A DNA stretch of 64,000 nucleotides from Paracoccaceae bacterium (lineage in GTDB: Bacteria > Pseudomonadota > Alphaproteobacteria > Rhodobacterales > Rhodobacteraceae): positions 186,001 through 250,000 of the forward strand of contig JAKVCO010000006.1 of NCBI GenBank assembly GCA_022448245.1, given 5' to 3'. The notes beneath the pieces are model-generated. The model did no database searches and had not been told where the DNA came from. It saw only the letters and a list, made by a program, of their open reading frames with translations. Position 1 is the first letter of the stretch, and every line of letters begins with the position of its first letter. The position numbers were made by a program, and so were the translations under genes. This document shows, one piece after another, positions 46,353 through 55,035 of the stretch.

Positions 46353-48287
46353 TTAAAGCGCGCCTGCGTCGCGAAGGGCCTGCGCCTTGTCCTCGTCATA
46401 CCACCAGAAATCGAGCTGGCCGAGAGCGAGCGGCGGCAGCGGTTTCGGGTAATCGTACTGATCCCAATAGGCCACCCAACGCTTCGTGTTCTGCCACTGG
46501 GGCACGTTGAACTTGAGGGAGCGCAAGACACGGTCGAGCGCCTGTACGGCGGTCTCCATCTCGGACTTGCTCTCTGCCGCGACGATGGTCTCGATCAGGT
46601 TGTTTACGGCCGGGTTGTCGACGCCCGCGAGGTTGCGCGCGGTGTCGTCTTTCAGGTTGCCATCGAACCACTGACGCAGACCGGTGGAGGGCTCATAGCC
46701 CAGCGACCAGCCCATGGTCGTCATGTCAAAATCAAAGCTCCGGGCGCGTTCTTGCTCCTGCGCGGGGTCCACCCGCTCGAGCTTTGCGTCGATGCCCACG
46801 GCGCGGAGGTTCTCAACGTAAGGGTTGATGATGCGGTCAAACGAGGGGGAGCTTTCGAGGAAACCCACGACGAGCGTTTCGCCGTCCTTTTCCCTAAGGC
46901 CCGTGCTTTCGTTCACGATCCAACCAGCCTCATCGAGAAGGTCCTGGGCCATGCGCGCGTTGCGACGGTCGAACTGACGCGCGCCCGACGAAGGCGCCAC
47001 GACAGCCTCTTCGGTCAAGATGCTCGCAGGCAGCAGGCCCTCGTCCACGAGAGGCTGCAGAAGCGCCAATTCGCCTTCGGAGGGCATGCCGGACGCTGCG
47101 TTGTCGGAGAATTCCCAGAAGCTGGACGGACGGTCGTAGAGGCCGAAGAAGAGGCTCTCATTCGACCAGTTGAAGTTGAACATCAGCCGGATTGCTTCGC
47201 GCACACGCTCATCGGCGAACTTCTCGCGGCGCATGTTGAAAATGAAGCTCTGCATGCGACCGAGCGAGCCGTTGTCGAGCTCTTCCGAGACAACGAAGCC
47301 GTCCTCGATGGCGGGGAAGTTGTACTGCGTGGCCCAGATGCGAGACGTGTTCTCGGTCCGGAAGGTGTAGGTGCCAGCCTTGAAGCCCTCGAAGGCGGCG
47401 GTCGAGTCACCGAAATACTCGATCCGGATTCGATCGAAGTTCGACCGGCCCTGCATCAGGTTGAGGTCGTTGCCCCAGTAATCAGGATTGCGCTTGTAGA
47501 CGACCTGACGGGAAAAATCGAAACTTTCCAACGCGTAAGGGCCGGTGCCGGGGTGTGGCTCATTGCGGGTTTCGGCGACGGTCGTCTCGTTCTCCGCGTA
47601 CCAGTCGCGGTGAAGCGGACCGATGATGCCAGCCGTGGAAATACGGTCACGCGGCGGGCTATCGGCGTTGAAATTGTAACGGATCTGATGCGGGCCCAGC
47701 ACCTCGACACTGTCGATGAAGGAGCCGAAGGCCGCGCGGAAGGATGGCAGACCGTCTGTCATGAAGGAGTTGAAGGCGAACTCGATGTCTTCTGCGGTCA
47801 TCGGGCGACCGTCAGAGAAGGTCACTTCGGGGCGCAGGTTGAAAATCACCCAACTGAGATCCTCAGGATATTCCATCGTCTCGCAAAGGAGGCAGTAAAC
47901 GCTCGTGGGATCGTCCGCGAAGGAGGTCAGCACATCCTCATCCCCGATGGACGAGAGCGCCGCGTTGTTGCCCAGAAGTGTGTAGGGGTTGAAGCTGTCG
48001 AAGGTGCCCTGCGCCCAGATGGAGATCTCTCCCCCCTTCGGCGCCTCAGGGTTCACGTAGTTCAGATGCGGGAAATCGGCGTCCGGGTAGCCCAGCTCAC
48101 CAAAGAAGTTGTAGCCATGGGTGACGGTGACGTTCTCATGCCCATCGGCCCGAACAAGCCCCGCTGCCCCAATCATGGCGAGGCCTACAGCTCCTCCCAG
48201 CGCCCATTTCCAAGCAGTTTGACTGCGCAACTCTGATGAAGCGATAGCTTTTGAGACGGGGCGACGCGGGCGCTGATCCATGGACAT
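46353..48287 (-). CDS. yejA: Peptide ABC transporter substrate-binding protein YejA
   Basis: A 644-residue periplasmic solute-binding protein of family 5 (oligopeptide type), long as usual for YejA. A late-starting signal sequence (WALGGAVGLAMIGAAGLVRA, about residues 28-47, after a basic N-terminus) precedes DGHENVTVTHGYNFFGELGYPD. Family features include FNPYTLLGNNAALS, LRPEVTFSDGRPMTAEDIEFAFNSF, GTGPYALESFDF and DFDMTTMGWSLGYEPS. First gene of the yej operon. An alternative internal start near residue 25 would give a standard signal peptide. Confidence 0.93.
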   Translation of the reverse strand: MSMDQRPRRPVSKAIASSELRSQTAWKWALGGAVGLAMIGAAGLVRADGHENVTVTHGYNFFGELGYPDADFPHLNYVNPEAPKGGEISIWAQGTFDSFNPYTLLGNNAALSSIGDEDVLTSFADDPTSVYCLLCETMEYPEDLSWVIFNLRPEVTFSDGRPMTAEDIEFAFNSFMTDGLPSFRAAFGSFIDSVEVLGPHQIRYNFNADSPPRDRISTAGIIGPLHRDWYAENETTVAETRNEPHPGTGPYALESFDFSRQVVYKRNPDYWGNDLNLMQGRSNFDRIRIEYFGDSTAAFEGFKAGTYTFRTENTSRIWATQYNFPAIEDGFVVSEELDNGSLGRMQSFIFNMRREKFADERVREAIRLMFNFNWSNESLFFGLYDRPSSFWEFSDNAASGMPSEGELALLQPLVDEGLLPASILTEEAVVAPSSGARQFDRRNARMAQDLLDEAGWIVNESTGLREKDGETLVVGFLESSPSFDRIINPYVENLRAVGIDAKLERVDPAQEQERARSFDFDMTTMGWSLGYEPSTGLRQWFDGNLKDDTARNLAGVDNPAVNNLIETIVAAESKSEMETAVQALDRVLRSLKFNVPQWQNTKRWVAYWDQYDYPKPLPPLALGQLDFWWYDEDKAQALRDAGAL

Positions 48288-48366
48288 CCTCTTTCATGTC
48301 GAAGCTCTTACCCGACACAAAATAATGTAATTTCGCGGATGTCGATTGTTAATGGACGAAACGGCG

Positions 48367-48391
48367 AACTGGCAGACTTGTGACCTGCCAG
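48367..48391 (-). terminator. Hairpin after cycM (weak intrinsic terminator)
   Basis: ACTGGCAG (48367-48374) and CTGCCAGT (48384-48391) pair perfectly with a nine-base loop, nine bases past the cycM stop. On the minus strand TCGCCGTTTCG follows, a weak T stretch. It may end cycM transcription ahead of the yejA promoter. Confidence 0.6.
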
Positions 48392-48400
48392 TGAGCGCTC

Positions 48401-48922
48401 TTATCCACCGATGCCTTGGAGGTACGCAATCAGATTCGCTTTGTCGGCTGGCTTGGCCAGACCGTTGAAGCTCATCGAGGTGCCAGGCGCGTATCCCTTC
48501 GGGTTCTCGAGGAACGAGTAGAGGTTTTCAGCGGTCCAGGTCTCAGCCACTGCAGACAAAGCGCCGGAATAACCAAAGCCGTCTACGCTGCCCACGGCGC
48601 GGTCGACGACACCGTAGAGGTGCGGGCCGGTCCCGTTCGCGCCAGCTTCCAGCTGGTGACAGGCGCGGCACTTGTTGAAGACACGCTCGCCCTGCCCTGC
48701 GTCACCCGATGCCAGAATGGCCGCGATGTCGACAGTCTCTTCTTCCTCGCTGTGGCCTTCCGACTCAGGCACTTCGATGGAGTAGGCCTGGTGGTGATCA
48801 TCACCGTGACCGTGACCACCCATGTGGTAAATCTCCTCAGCGGCCCAGCTGCCGAGCAGGAAAACAAGGAGAGATCCGCACAGAGCGGCAGTGACTTTGG
48901 TCGCGATCATAGTATCGGGCAT
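48401..48922 (-). CDS. cycM: Membrane-anchored cytochrome c552 (CycM)
   Basis: A 173-residue electron carrier between the cytochrome bc1 complex and cytochrome oxidase. An N-terminal membrane anchor (about residues 5-25, IATKVTAALCGSLLVFLLGS) is followed by a His/Glu-rich flexible linker (about 27-65) and a class I cytochrome c domain. The heme site is C85-R-A-C88-H89 and the axial Met is in TSMSFNGLAKPADKANLIAYLQ. The layout closely follows Paracoccus cytochrome c552. ATG 48922 is chosen for its GGAA site; ATG 48910 is possible. It is divergent from pheA, an arrangement known in relatives. Confidence 0.95.
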   Translation of the reverse strand: MPDTMIATKVTAALCGSLLVFLLGSWAAEEIYHMGGHGHGDDHHQAYSIEVPESEGHSEEEETVDIAAILASGDAGQGERVFNKCRACHQLEAGANGTGPHLYGVVDRAVGSVDGFGYSGALSAVAETWTAENLYSFLENPKGYAPGTSMSFNGLAKPADKANLIAYLQGIGG

Positions 48923-49045
48923 GTGGCATTCCGCTGTATGCAATTGATGGCGCCGGTCTATAGCCTTTGCCTTTAAGGCGGCAAGGTGTAGGAGCCGCGA
49001 CAGAACGCCCTGCCCTGTGACATGTGGCCCCGCGAAGGACGAAAT

Positions 49046-49885
49046 ATGAGCGATGAAAAGAAGATTGCCTTCCAAGGAGAGCTTGGTGCCTACGGCCATC
49101 AGGCCTGCCTGACGGTACGCCCGACTCACACGCCCCTTCCGTGTGCCACCTTTGAGGCGGTGATCGAGGCTGTACAATCCGGTGCGGCCGAGCTTGCTGT
49201 CGTGCCGGTGGAGAATTCCACCTATGGGCGCGTCGCCGACATTCACCGCCTGCTGCCAGCAAGCGGGCTTCATATCATTGGCGAGACCTTCGTGAAGGTG
49301 GAGATCGCGCTGCTTGGTGTGCCCGGCGCCAAGATTGAGGACGTCAAAGAGGCTCACGGCCACCTTGTCATCCTGCCCCAATGCTCTGATTTTCTGGATG
49401 CCAACGGCATCACGCCGCGTATCTCGTCCGACAATGCGCGCGCGGCCCGCGATGTGGCAGCCCAAGGTGATCCCGGCAAAGCCGCGCTCGCCTCGACCCT
49501 TGCAGGCGAAATCTACGGGCTCACGCCGCTCGCCCAGCGCATCGAGAATGAAAAGAACAACACGACGCGGTTCCTGCTGATGGCGCCCTATGCGGACATG
49601 ACGCGCCGCTCAGAACGGATGATCACGACCTTTGTGTTCCAGGTCCGAAACATCCCGGCCTCGCTCTATAAAGCTATGGGTGGCTTTGCGACGAACGGCA
49701 TCAACATGACCAAGCTTGAAAGCTACATGGTGGGTGGGCAGTTCACCGCGACGCAGTTCTACGCCGATATTGAGGGACATCCAGGCGACCAGAGCCTCAA
49801 GCTCGCCTTTGAGGAGCTCGACTTCTACACGCAGTATCTGAAGGTGCTGGGGACCTACCCCGCCGACCCGCGCCGCGACACCTGA
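49046..49885 (+). CDS. pheA: Prephenate dehydratase
   Basis: A 279-residue enzyme converting prephenate to phenylpyruvate in phenylalanine synthesis. The catalytic domain (about 1-185) shows FQGELGAYGHQA, the ENSTYGRVADIHRLL substrate loop and the conserved NNTTRFLLM (TRF motif). The ACT regulatory domain (about 195-275) contains PASLYKAMGGFATNGINMTKLESYMVGG, including the GALA-like and ESRP-like positions that bind phenylalanine, so feedback inhibition is expected. GAAGGACG supports ATG 49046. There is no chorismate mutase domain, as usual in this group. Confidence 0.95.
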   Translation: MSDEKKIAFQGELGAYGHQACLTVRPTHTPLPCATFEAVIEAVQSGAAELAVVPVENSTYGRVADIHRLLPASGLHIIGETFVKVEIALLGVPGAKIEDVKEAHGHLVILPQCSDFLDANGITPRISSDNARAARDVAAQGDPGKAALASTLAGEIYGLTPLAQRIENEKNNTTRFLLMAPYADMTRRSERMITTFVFQVRNIPASLYKAMGGFATNGINMTKLESYMVGGQFTATQFYADIEGHPGDQSLKLAFEELDFYTQYLKVLGTYPADPRRDT

Positions 49886-49889
49886 CCTG

Positions 49890-50375
49890 TTAGCTGAGGG
49901 TCATTCTCGGCTGCGCGCCGTTGTGATTGACCTCGAGCGTTTTGGCGAAGTCGGACACGGCTTTGGAGAAGCGGTCGTTCAGTGTGCCTTTGGCAAGCTT
50001 GAGCGACTGGACAAGAAGGCGTGCTGACAGGTTTGTCGGCTTCAGCTCCAGCCCCACGATCATCCGCGTCTTAGACGGCGACAGGGCCACGAGGCGCACT
50101 TCGAACATGCCATCAAGACCGCCACTCTTGGAGCCGACTTGCAGCGTCTCAGGCGCAATCAAAGCCTCGACATACGCCTTCACCTTCCTCTCCTTCCCGC
50201 GGAACGTGAAGCTCGCATCCCATTGCGAGCCCTCACCGGGGCCGGCGGCTGGGTCGCTGCGGCTGATTTCGGCCCCACGACGCATCGCACGACGCTCAAA
50301 CTCCCCAAAATCGGAAATCTGAGTGAATACGTCCGAGATGGGAACGACGATGTCTTCCCGCGTCGATAGCTTCAT
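49890..50375 (-). CDS. SRPBCC-family (polyketide cyclase/START-like) protein
   Basis: A 161-residue protein with the helix-grip fold pattern: an N-terminal strand MKLSTREDIVVPISDVFTQISDF, then a long beta-sheet (WDASFTFRGKERKVKAYVEALIAPETLQV; RLVALSPSKTRMIVGLELKP) and a C-terminal helix (LAKGTLNDRFSKAVSDFAKTL). Such proteins bind lipids, polyketides or other hydrophobic ligands; no catalytic residue can be named. It has its own promoter region (68-base gap from nudC) and is convergent with pheA with only four bases between the stops. Confidence 0.8.
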   Translation of the reverse strand: MKLSTREDIVVPISDVFTQISDFGEFERRAMRRGAEISRSDPAAGPGEGSQWDASFTFRGKERKVKAYVEALIAPETLQVGSKSGGLDGMFEVRLVALSPSKTRMIVGLELKPTNLSARLLVQSLKLAKGTLNDRFSKAVSDFAKTLEVNHNGAQPRMTLS

Positions 50376-50443
50376 GGCTGCCCCCGTCGTGTCTCGTTGC
50401 TAGCTGCGTTACCTGTCTCGCAGAAACTAGTTAACAACTACGC

Positions 50444-51382
50444 TCAATCCAGTTGATCCGCCACCCAACGCGAGAGCAGAAAGTGCGCGATTGCGCCCTT
50501 TCGTGCCGCTGCGATTTCAGGGTGTCGCCCGGCCATGGCCTCGAGCATTTCTTCGCGCGTCACCCAACGCGCATCCTCAAGCTCTTCCGGGTCCACGATA
50601 ATGTCTTCGCTGAGAGCATCACCGATGCAGCCGAACATCAACGAGGCCGGGAACGGCCAAGGCTGAGACGACAGATAGCCAACCTCGCCCACCTTCACGT
50701 GGGTTTCTTCAAAAACTTCACGCCGCACGGCGGCCTCGAGCGTCTCGCCGGGTTCCACGAAGCCTGCGAGCAAGGAATACATGCCCTCCGGCCAGCCCGG
50801 GGACCGCCCCACAAGCACGGAATTGCCACGTAGGATCAGCATGATGACAACGGGATCTGTGCGCGGGAAATGGTGACGGCCGCAGGAGGGGCAGTTCGTC
50901 TGCCAGCCGCGCATCGCGACCTCCGATTTCGCGCCGCAGGTCGAACAAAAGCCATGCGTGCGGTGCCATTCGAAGATGGCCCGCGCGGTCGCGGCGAGCT
51001 CTGCATCGCGTGGGCTAAGCTGCGTCATCATCCCGCGCAGCTCAGCGAAGGCCGAACCGGGGAGATCGGGGTGCACCTGCAAGGTAGGATCGAGAAAGCC
51101 GGTCAAAGCCGACGCATCCAGCCCATCAGGCTCCCACGCGCTGAGGTCAAAGGCCTCGAGAATCGTGCCGTCGTCCTCGCGGCCCATCAGCACCGGCGCG
51201 GGACACAAGGCAGCAATCGGGTGATCGCGCGGAATGCGCGTCAGCGTGCCATCCTCGGTCACGGCGGGTTTGCCCCGCCACAAAACGATGCACTGCCCTT
51301 CAGCGAGCTCGGCCAAACCTCTTAGCTCGGCGGCGCGATCCAGACCCGAGCCACCAAATGTCACTGCTTCTGCGTTTTTCAT
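50444..51382 (-). CDS. nudC: NADH/NAD pyrophosphatase (NudC)
   Basis: A 312-residue Nudix hydrolase cleaving NAD(H) to NMN(H) and AMP; relatives also remove NAD caps from RNA. An N-terminal domain (about 1-130) precedes a zinc ribbon with CSTCG and CPSCG pairs (about 146-168). The Nudix box GFVEPGETLEAAVRREVFEETHVKV is complete, and SQPWPFPASLMFG is the NudC-specific SQPWPFPxS motif. ATG 51382 gives the usual N-terminus; a longer reading adds an unsupported 13 residues. Confidence 0.95.
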   Translation of the reverse strand: MKNAEAVTFGGSGLDRAAELRGLAELAEGQCIVLWRGKPAVTEDGTLTRIPRDHPIAALCPAPVLMGREDDGTILEAFDLSAWEPDGLDASALTGFLDPTLQVHPDLPGSAFAELRGMMTQLSPRDAELAATARAIFEWHRTHGFCSTCGAKSEVAMRGWQTNCPSCGRHHFPRTDPVVIMLILRGNSVLVGRSPGWPEGMYSLLAGFVEPGETLEAAVRREVFEETHVKVGEVGYLSSQPWPFPASLMFGCIGDALSEDIIVDPEELEDARWVTREEMLEAMAGRHPEIAAARKGAIAHFLLSRWVADQLD

Positions 51383-51456
51383 GCTCCCCGGGTGACATGC
51401 TCGCGGACGGTGGGCAAGCATCTTGCGCCCACGGGCAACAGCAATTATCTACTCCG

Positions 51457-51553
51457 TTGAGAGGTTGGTGCGGGCGTGCGCCTCGCCAACCCGGTCAGAT
51501 CCGGAAGGAAGCAGCCGTAACGAGCCCCGTACGGGTCGTATTCAATCTCTCAC
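51457..51553 (+). ncRNA. ffs: Signal recognition particle RNA (4.5S)
   Basis: The conserved SRP core GGTCAGATCCGGAAGGAAGC (51493-51512), then AGCCGTAACGA, contains the GGAA tetraloop and the asymmetric loop that bind Ffh. The outer helix is closed by TGAGAGGTT (51458-51466) with AATCTCTCA (51544-51552), one G-U pair. The length of about 97 bases is normal for the bacterial small form. It lies between nudC and a broken ankyrin gene, near dnaX as in many bacteria. Exact ends are estimated from the helix. Confidence 0.93.
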
Positions 51554-51602
51554 CCCATTCCTTCATCGTAGAATGAGCCGGGCGCCAGACATGATCAGGC
51601 GT

Positions 51603-53118
51603 TCAGGCGATCCCGTGCGCCACGACCTGGCCGGGACAGCGCTCTGCCCAATCTTCAAGAAACGCGAGAACGTCTTCACGTCCGGCGTGACGGATCGCAG
51701 GGCGCGGCAACGCCCCTTCGCGCAGGGCCATTTCAAGGCAGGCGATATAGTCCTGATTGGCCACGCTGGGGGCGTTTTCAGACCCATGAATGATCATCGA
51801 CAGCAACGTGCCGCCATACCCGTTGATGTGGGCAAGGTCGGGTTTGTGTTTCAAAAAGAACGCCATGTTCTCGGGCAATCCCCACCAACCTGCGGCCTGC
51901 ACGGGGGTCATCCCCATCCGGTTCGGACGGTCCCATTCCAGCCCTGCAGCAATGAATTTCTCCAGCCTGGGAAGGGCTTCGGTGAACCCGGCGAGCTCGG
52001 ATGCCAGATCCCTCGCCTCATCTGGCAGGAGATTGGGGTCAACGGGCCCCTCCCCGGCCAAGAGCTTGGCCAAAGGTTCTGGCACATCGGTCGGCGCCCC
52101 AAGCCGCGCAAGCGCCTGCGCACCAGCCTCGTTGCCATAGAGCAAGGCCAGCGCGCAGGCCCCCAACCCGTTACGTTGGACATCCAACCGCGCCCCACGC
52201 GCCGCCAGGAGATCGAACATCGGCGCCCCGCAGCCACGTTGGGCGGCGTGATGCATCACACTCAACCCCACAGCGGCAGGCCCACTGGGGTGATGCGAGA
52301 CGCCTTCGTTCGGGTCCCACCCCGCGTCAAGCATCATCTCCACCGCGCGCAGATCATCAAAGTCCATGGCCCGGAAGGGCGCGTTCGTGCCCTCGGGGCG
52401 CGCGCCATGTTCAAGGAGCATCGCCAACGCTTTCAGATCGCGTTGCTCGCTCGCGTGATAGAGCGATTCGTTATCATTGGGGTTGGCTCCGGCCTCCAGC
52501 AGCAGCCGTGTGAGCCCCATATGGCAGGTGTGCCCTGATGCGCCATAGAGCGCTGACAAGAGGTGGGCTTCGCCGGGCTCCGCCGGAAAGCCGTCATCAG
52601 GATCAGCCCCCGCAGCCAAGAGAAGCCGCGCCACCTTGACCGCATCCGCAGATTTCTCAGGCGCCATGTGATGATACTTCGAAAAGCACACATGCAAGAT
52701 AGGTCGCCGGATGCCCTGTGCTGTTGTTGCAAGCGCGGGGTCACGCGCCAGCATCGCCTCCACCGCATCAACATCATAGAGCGCACAAGCCAGCCCGAAC
52801 TGCCCCTCCGCAAGCGCCGGATAGGCTTCCAGCAAGCGCTAACCCAGATTTGCGACCCAAAATAGAGCGAGCGGGCAAGTTTTTCCCGCGCCTCCGCAAG
52901 TCCAAGCCCATCGGCCTCCACCGCGATCTTGAGTTGGGCCAGCTTTGAAAGCCGCGCTCGCGGGCAATGGCGTGCAAAAAGTCAGCGAGCTTGAGGTCGC
53001 GCTTGTCGCCAACCCATTGTCGCACGTGTAGCTCGGCCTGACGGTCGCTTGCGTTGTACCCTTTTTGGAGCAGTTTTACCTCGCGTTTGAGGCTGGTGAG
53101 GGTCATGTCCTCGGTCAT
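51603..53118 (-). pseudogene. Ankyrin-repeat protein gene with two frameshifts
   Basis: The gene starts at ATG 53118 (MTEDMTLTSLKREVKLLQKGYN...GFQSWP). The frame breaks near 52936, where CCCAACTCAAG would need one more A to read WPKLKIAVEAD. The second piece (AVEADGLGLAEAREKLARSLYF) runs to about 52840, where a second shift leads into RLLEAYPALAEGQFGLACALYDVDAVEAML. The remaining 410-codon piece contains ankyrin-like repeats (DAVKVARLLLAAGADPDDG; GLTRLLLEAGANPNDNESLYHA; LKALAMLLEHGARPEG). The intact protein would be about 500 residues and cytoplasmic, for protein-protein binding. The pieces together cover the family without gaps, so this is a recent pseudogene or sequence error. Confidence 0.8.
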
Positions 53119-53313
53119 TGGATATCCTCCGCACAGAGCCCCGAGATCCGTTCACTGAGGGGCGCGGGTTCATCCGCTGAGTTAGTCTTCGAGGGGCTGC
53201 GCGAGCTTTCCACGGATCGGAGGCCTGCCCTGTGACCACCCGAAAATTCTAGCCGATCGCTGGACGCTCCACAACGGCGCGATTAGGGTGGTGCGGCTGC
53301 CAGAGGGACATCC

Positions 53314-55035
53314 ATGACCGAACAAGCCTATCAGGTTCTCGCGCGGAAATACCGCCCCGAAACCTTCGCCGATCTGGTGGGGCAGGATGCGATGGTGCGC
53401 ACGCTCAAAAACGCGTTTGCGGCTGACCGCATCGCCCAGGCGTTCATCATGACGGGCATCCGGGGCACCGGCAAAACGACGACCGCTCGGATTATTGCCA
53501 AGGGCATGAACTGCATCGGGGCAGACGGCAACGGCGGCCCCACCACTGAGCCTTGCGGCGAATGCGAACATTGCACGGCCATCATGGAAGGCCGCCATGT
53601 CGACGTTTTGGAGATGGACGCGGCCTCAAACACCGGCGTCGCCAACATCCGCGAGATCATCGACAGCGTGCACTACCGCGCGGCCTCGGCCCGCTACAAA
53701 GTCTACATAATCGACGAAGTTCACATGCTCTCCACCGGCGCGTTCAACGCGCTTCTGAAGACGCTTGAGGAACCGCCCGCCCATGTGAAGTTCATCTTCG
53801 CCACGACCGAGATCCGCAAAGTACCCGTCACGGTGCTGAGCCGTTGTCAGCGCTTCGACCTGCGCCGGATCGAGCCTGAGGTGATGATCGAGCTTCTGCA
53901 GAAGATCGCGTCCTCCGAGGGGGCGGCCATTGCTGACGACGCGCTGGCGCTGATTACGCGTGCGGCCGAAGGTTCGGCTCGGGATGCGACATCGCTCCTC
54001 GATCAGGCGATTTCCCACGGCGCGGGCGAGACCACCGCCGACCAAGTGCGCGCGATGCTGGGCCTCGCCGACCGTGGCCGGGTGATGGACCTCTTTGACA
54101 TGATCATGAAGGGCGACGCCGCTGGCGCGCTGGAGGAACTGTCGCGCCAATATGCCGATGGCGCTGACCCGATGGCAGTGCTCCGTGATCTCGCTGAGAT
54201 CACTCATTGGATCTCAGTGGTGAAGATCACGCCCGACGCTGCCGAAGACCCCACGATTTCGCCCGACGAACGCGGGCGCGGCCAGACCATGGCCGCAGCG
54301 CTGCCTATGCGCGCCCTCTCACGCCAGTGGCAGATGCTCCTCACCGCGCTTGATGAGGTCGCAAAGAGCCCGAACGCCATGATGGCCGCTGAGATGGCGG
54401 TGATCCGGCTGACCCATGTGGCAGACCTGCCGTCGCCCGACGATCTCGTTCGGAAGCTGAAAGACACGCCCCCTCCCCCCATGCCACAAGGCGGCGGCAG
54501 CGCGCCGGCCCCTGCCCCGGCGGGTGGGCCGTCTGCCTCCGGTGTCGTGCAGCAATCGGGCGCCGTGGCCGTTCCCGCCGCCGCTCCGCAGCCGGGGCTG
54601 GAGCGCTATGCACGGTTCGAGGACGTGGCAGAGCTGATTCGCACCCATCGCGACGTCAAACTGCTGGTTGAGGTCGAAACAGGCGTACGCCTGATCTCCT
54701 ACACCCCCGGCCGCATCACCTTCGCGCCGACACCCAGCGCGCCGGGCAACCTCGCCCAGCGCTTGGGCGAGCGTCTGCAGGCCTGGACCGGAAACCGTTG
54801 GGCGATCATCGTCGAGGCAGAGGGCGGTGAGCCCACCATCGCCGAGATCCGCGATGCCGAGGCCATGAAGCTCCGCGAAGAAGCCCAAGCCCATCCCATG
54901 GTCAAAGCCGTCTTCGACGCCTTCCCCGACGCGCGCATCATCGACATCCGCACGCCCAAGAAAATCGCCGCCGAGGCAGAGTTAGACGCCCTGCCCGAGG
55001 TGGACGAGGAATGGGACCCGTTCGACGAAGACTAG
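53314..55035 (+). CDS. dnaX: DNA polymerase III tau subunit
   Basis: A 573-residue clamp-loader ATPase. Walker A is GTGKTTTARI (about residues 50-59), a zinc-binding set is seen in CIGADG...CGECEHC, Walker B is VYIIDEVHMLS, the SRC sensor is VLSRCQRFDLRR, and a long low-complexity Pro/Ala linker (about 385-430) leads to a C-terminal domain that contacts the polymerase alpha subunit. The gene lies near the SRP RNA as in many bacteria, but the usual ybaB-recR pair does not follow. I see no A-AAA-AAG slippery site for a gamma form. It ends in a CTAG stop overlap with the convergent ABC gene. Confidence 0.95.
   Translation: MTEQAYQVLARKYRPETFADLVGQDAMVRTLKNAFAADRIAQAFIMTGIRGTGKTTTARIIAKGMNCIGADGNGGPTTEPCGECEHCTAIMEGRHVDVLEMDAASNTGVANIREIIDSVHYRAASARYKVYIIDEVHMLSTGAFNALLKTLEEPPAHVKFIFATTEIRKVPVTVLSRCQRFDLRRIEPEVMIELLQKIASSEGAAIADDALALITRAAEGSARDATSLLDQAISHGAGETTADQVRAMLGLADRGRVMDLFDMIMKGDAAGALEELSRQYADGADPMAVLRDLAEITHWISVVKITPDAAEDPTISPDERGRGQTMAAALPMRALSRQWQMLLTALDEVAKSPNAMMAAEMAVIRLTHVADLPSPDDLVRKLKDTPPPPMPQGGGSAPAPAPAGGPSASGVVQQSGAVAVPAAAPQPGLERYARFEDVAELIRTHRDVKLLVEVETGVRLISYTPGRITFAPTPSAPGNLAQRLGERLQAWTGNRWAIIVEAEGGEPTIAEIRDAEAMKLREEAQAHPMVKAVFDAFPDARIIDIRTPKKIAAEAELDALPEVDEEWDPFDED

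Noticed and set aside
53314-55035. Programmed frameshifting in dnaX to make a gamma subunit
   Set aside because: No A-AAA-AAG heptamer or comparable slippery run with a following hairpin was seen; the longest A run is five.
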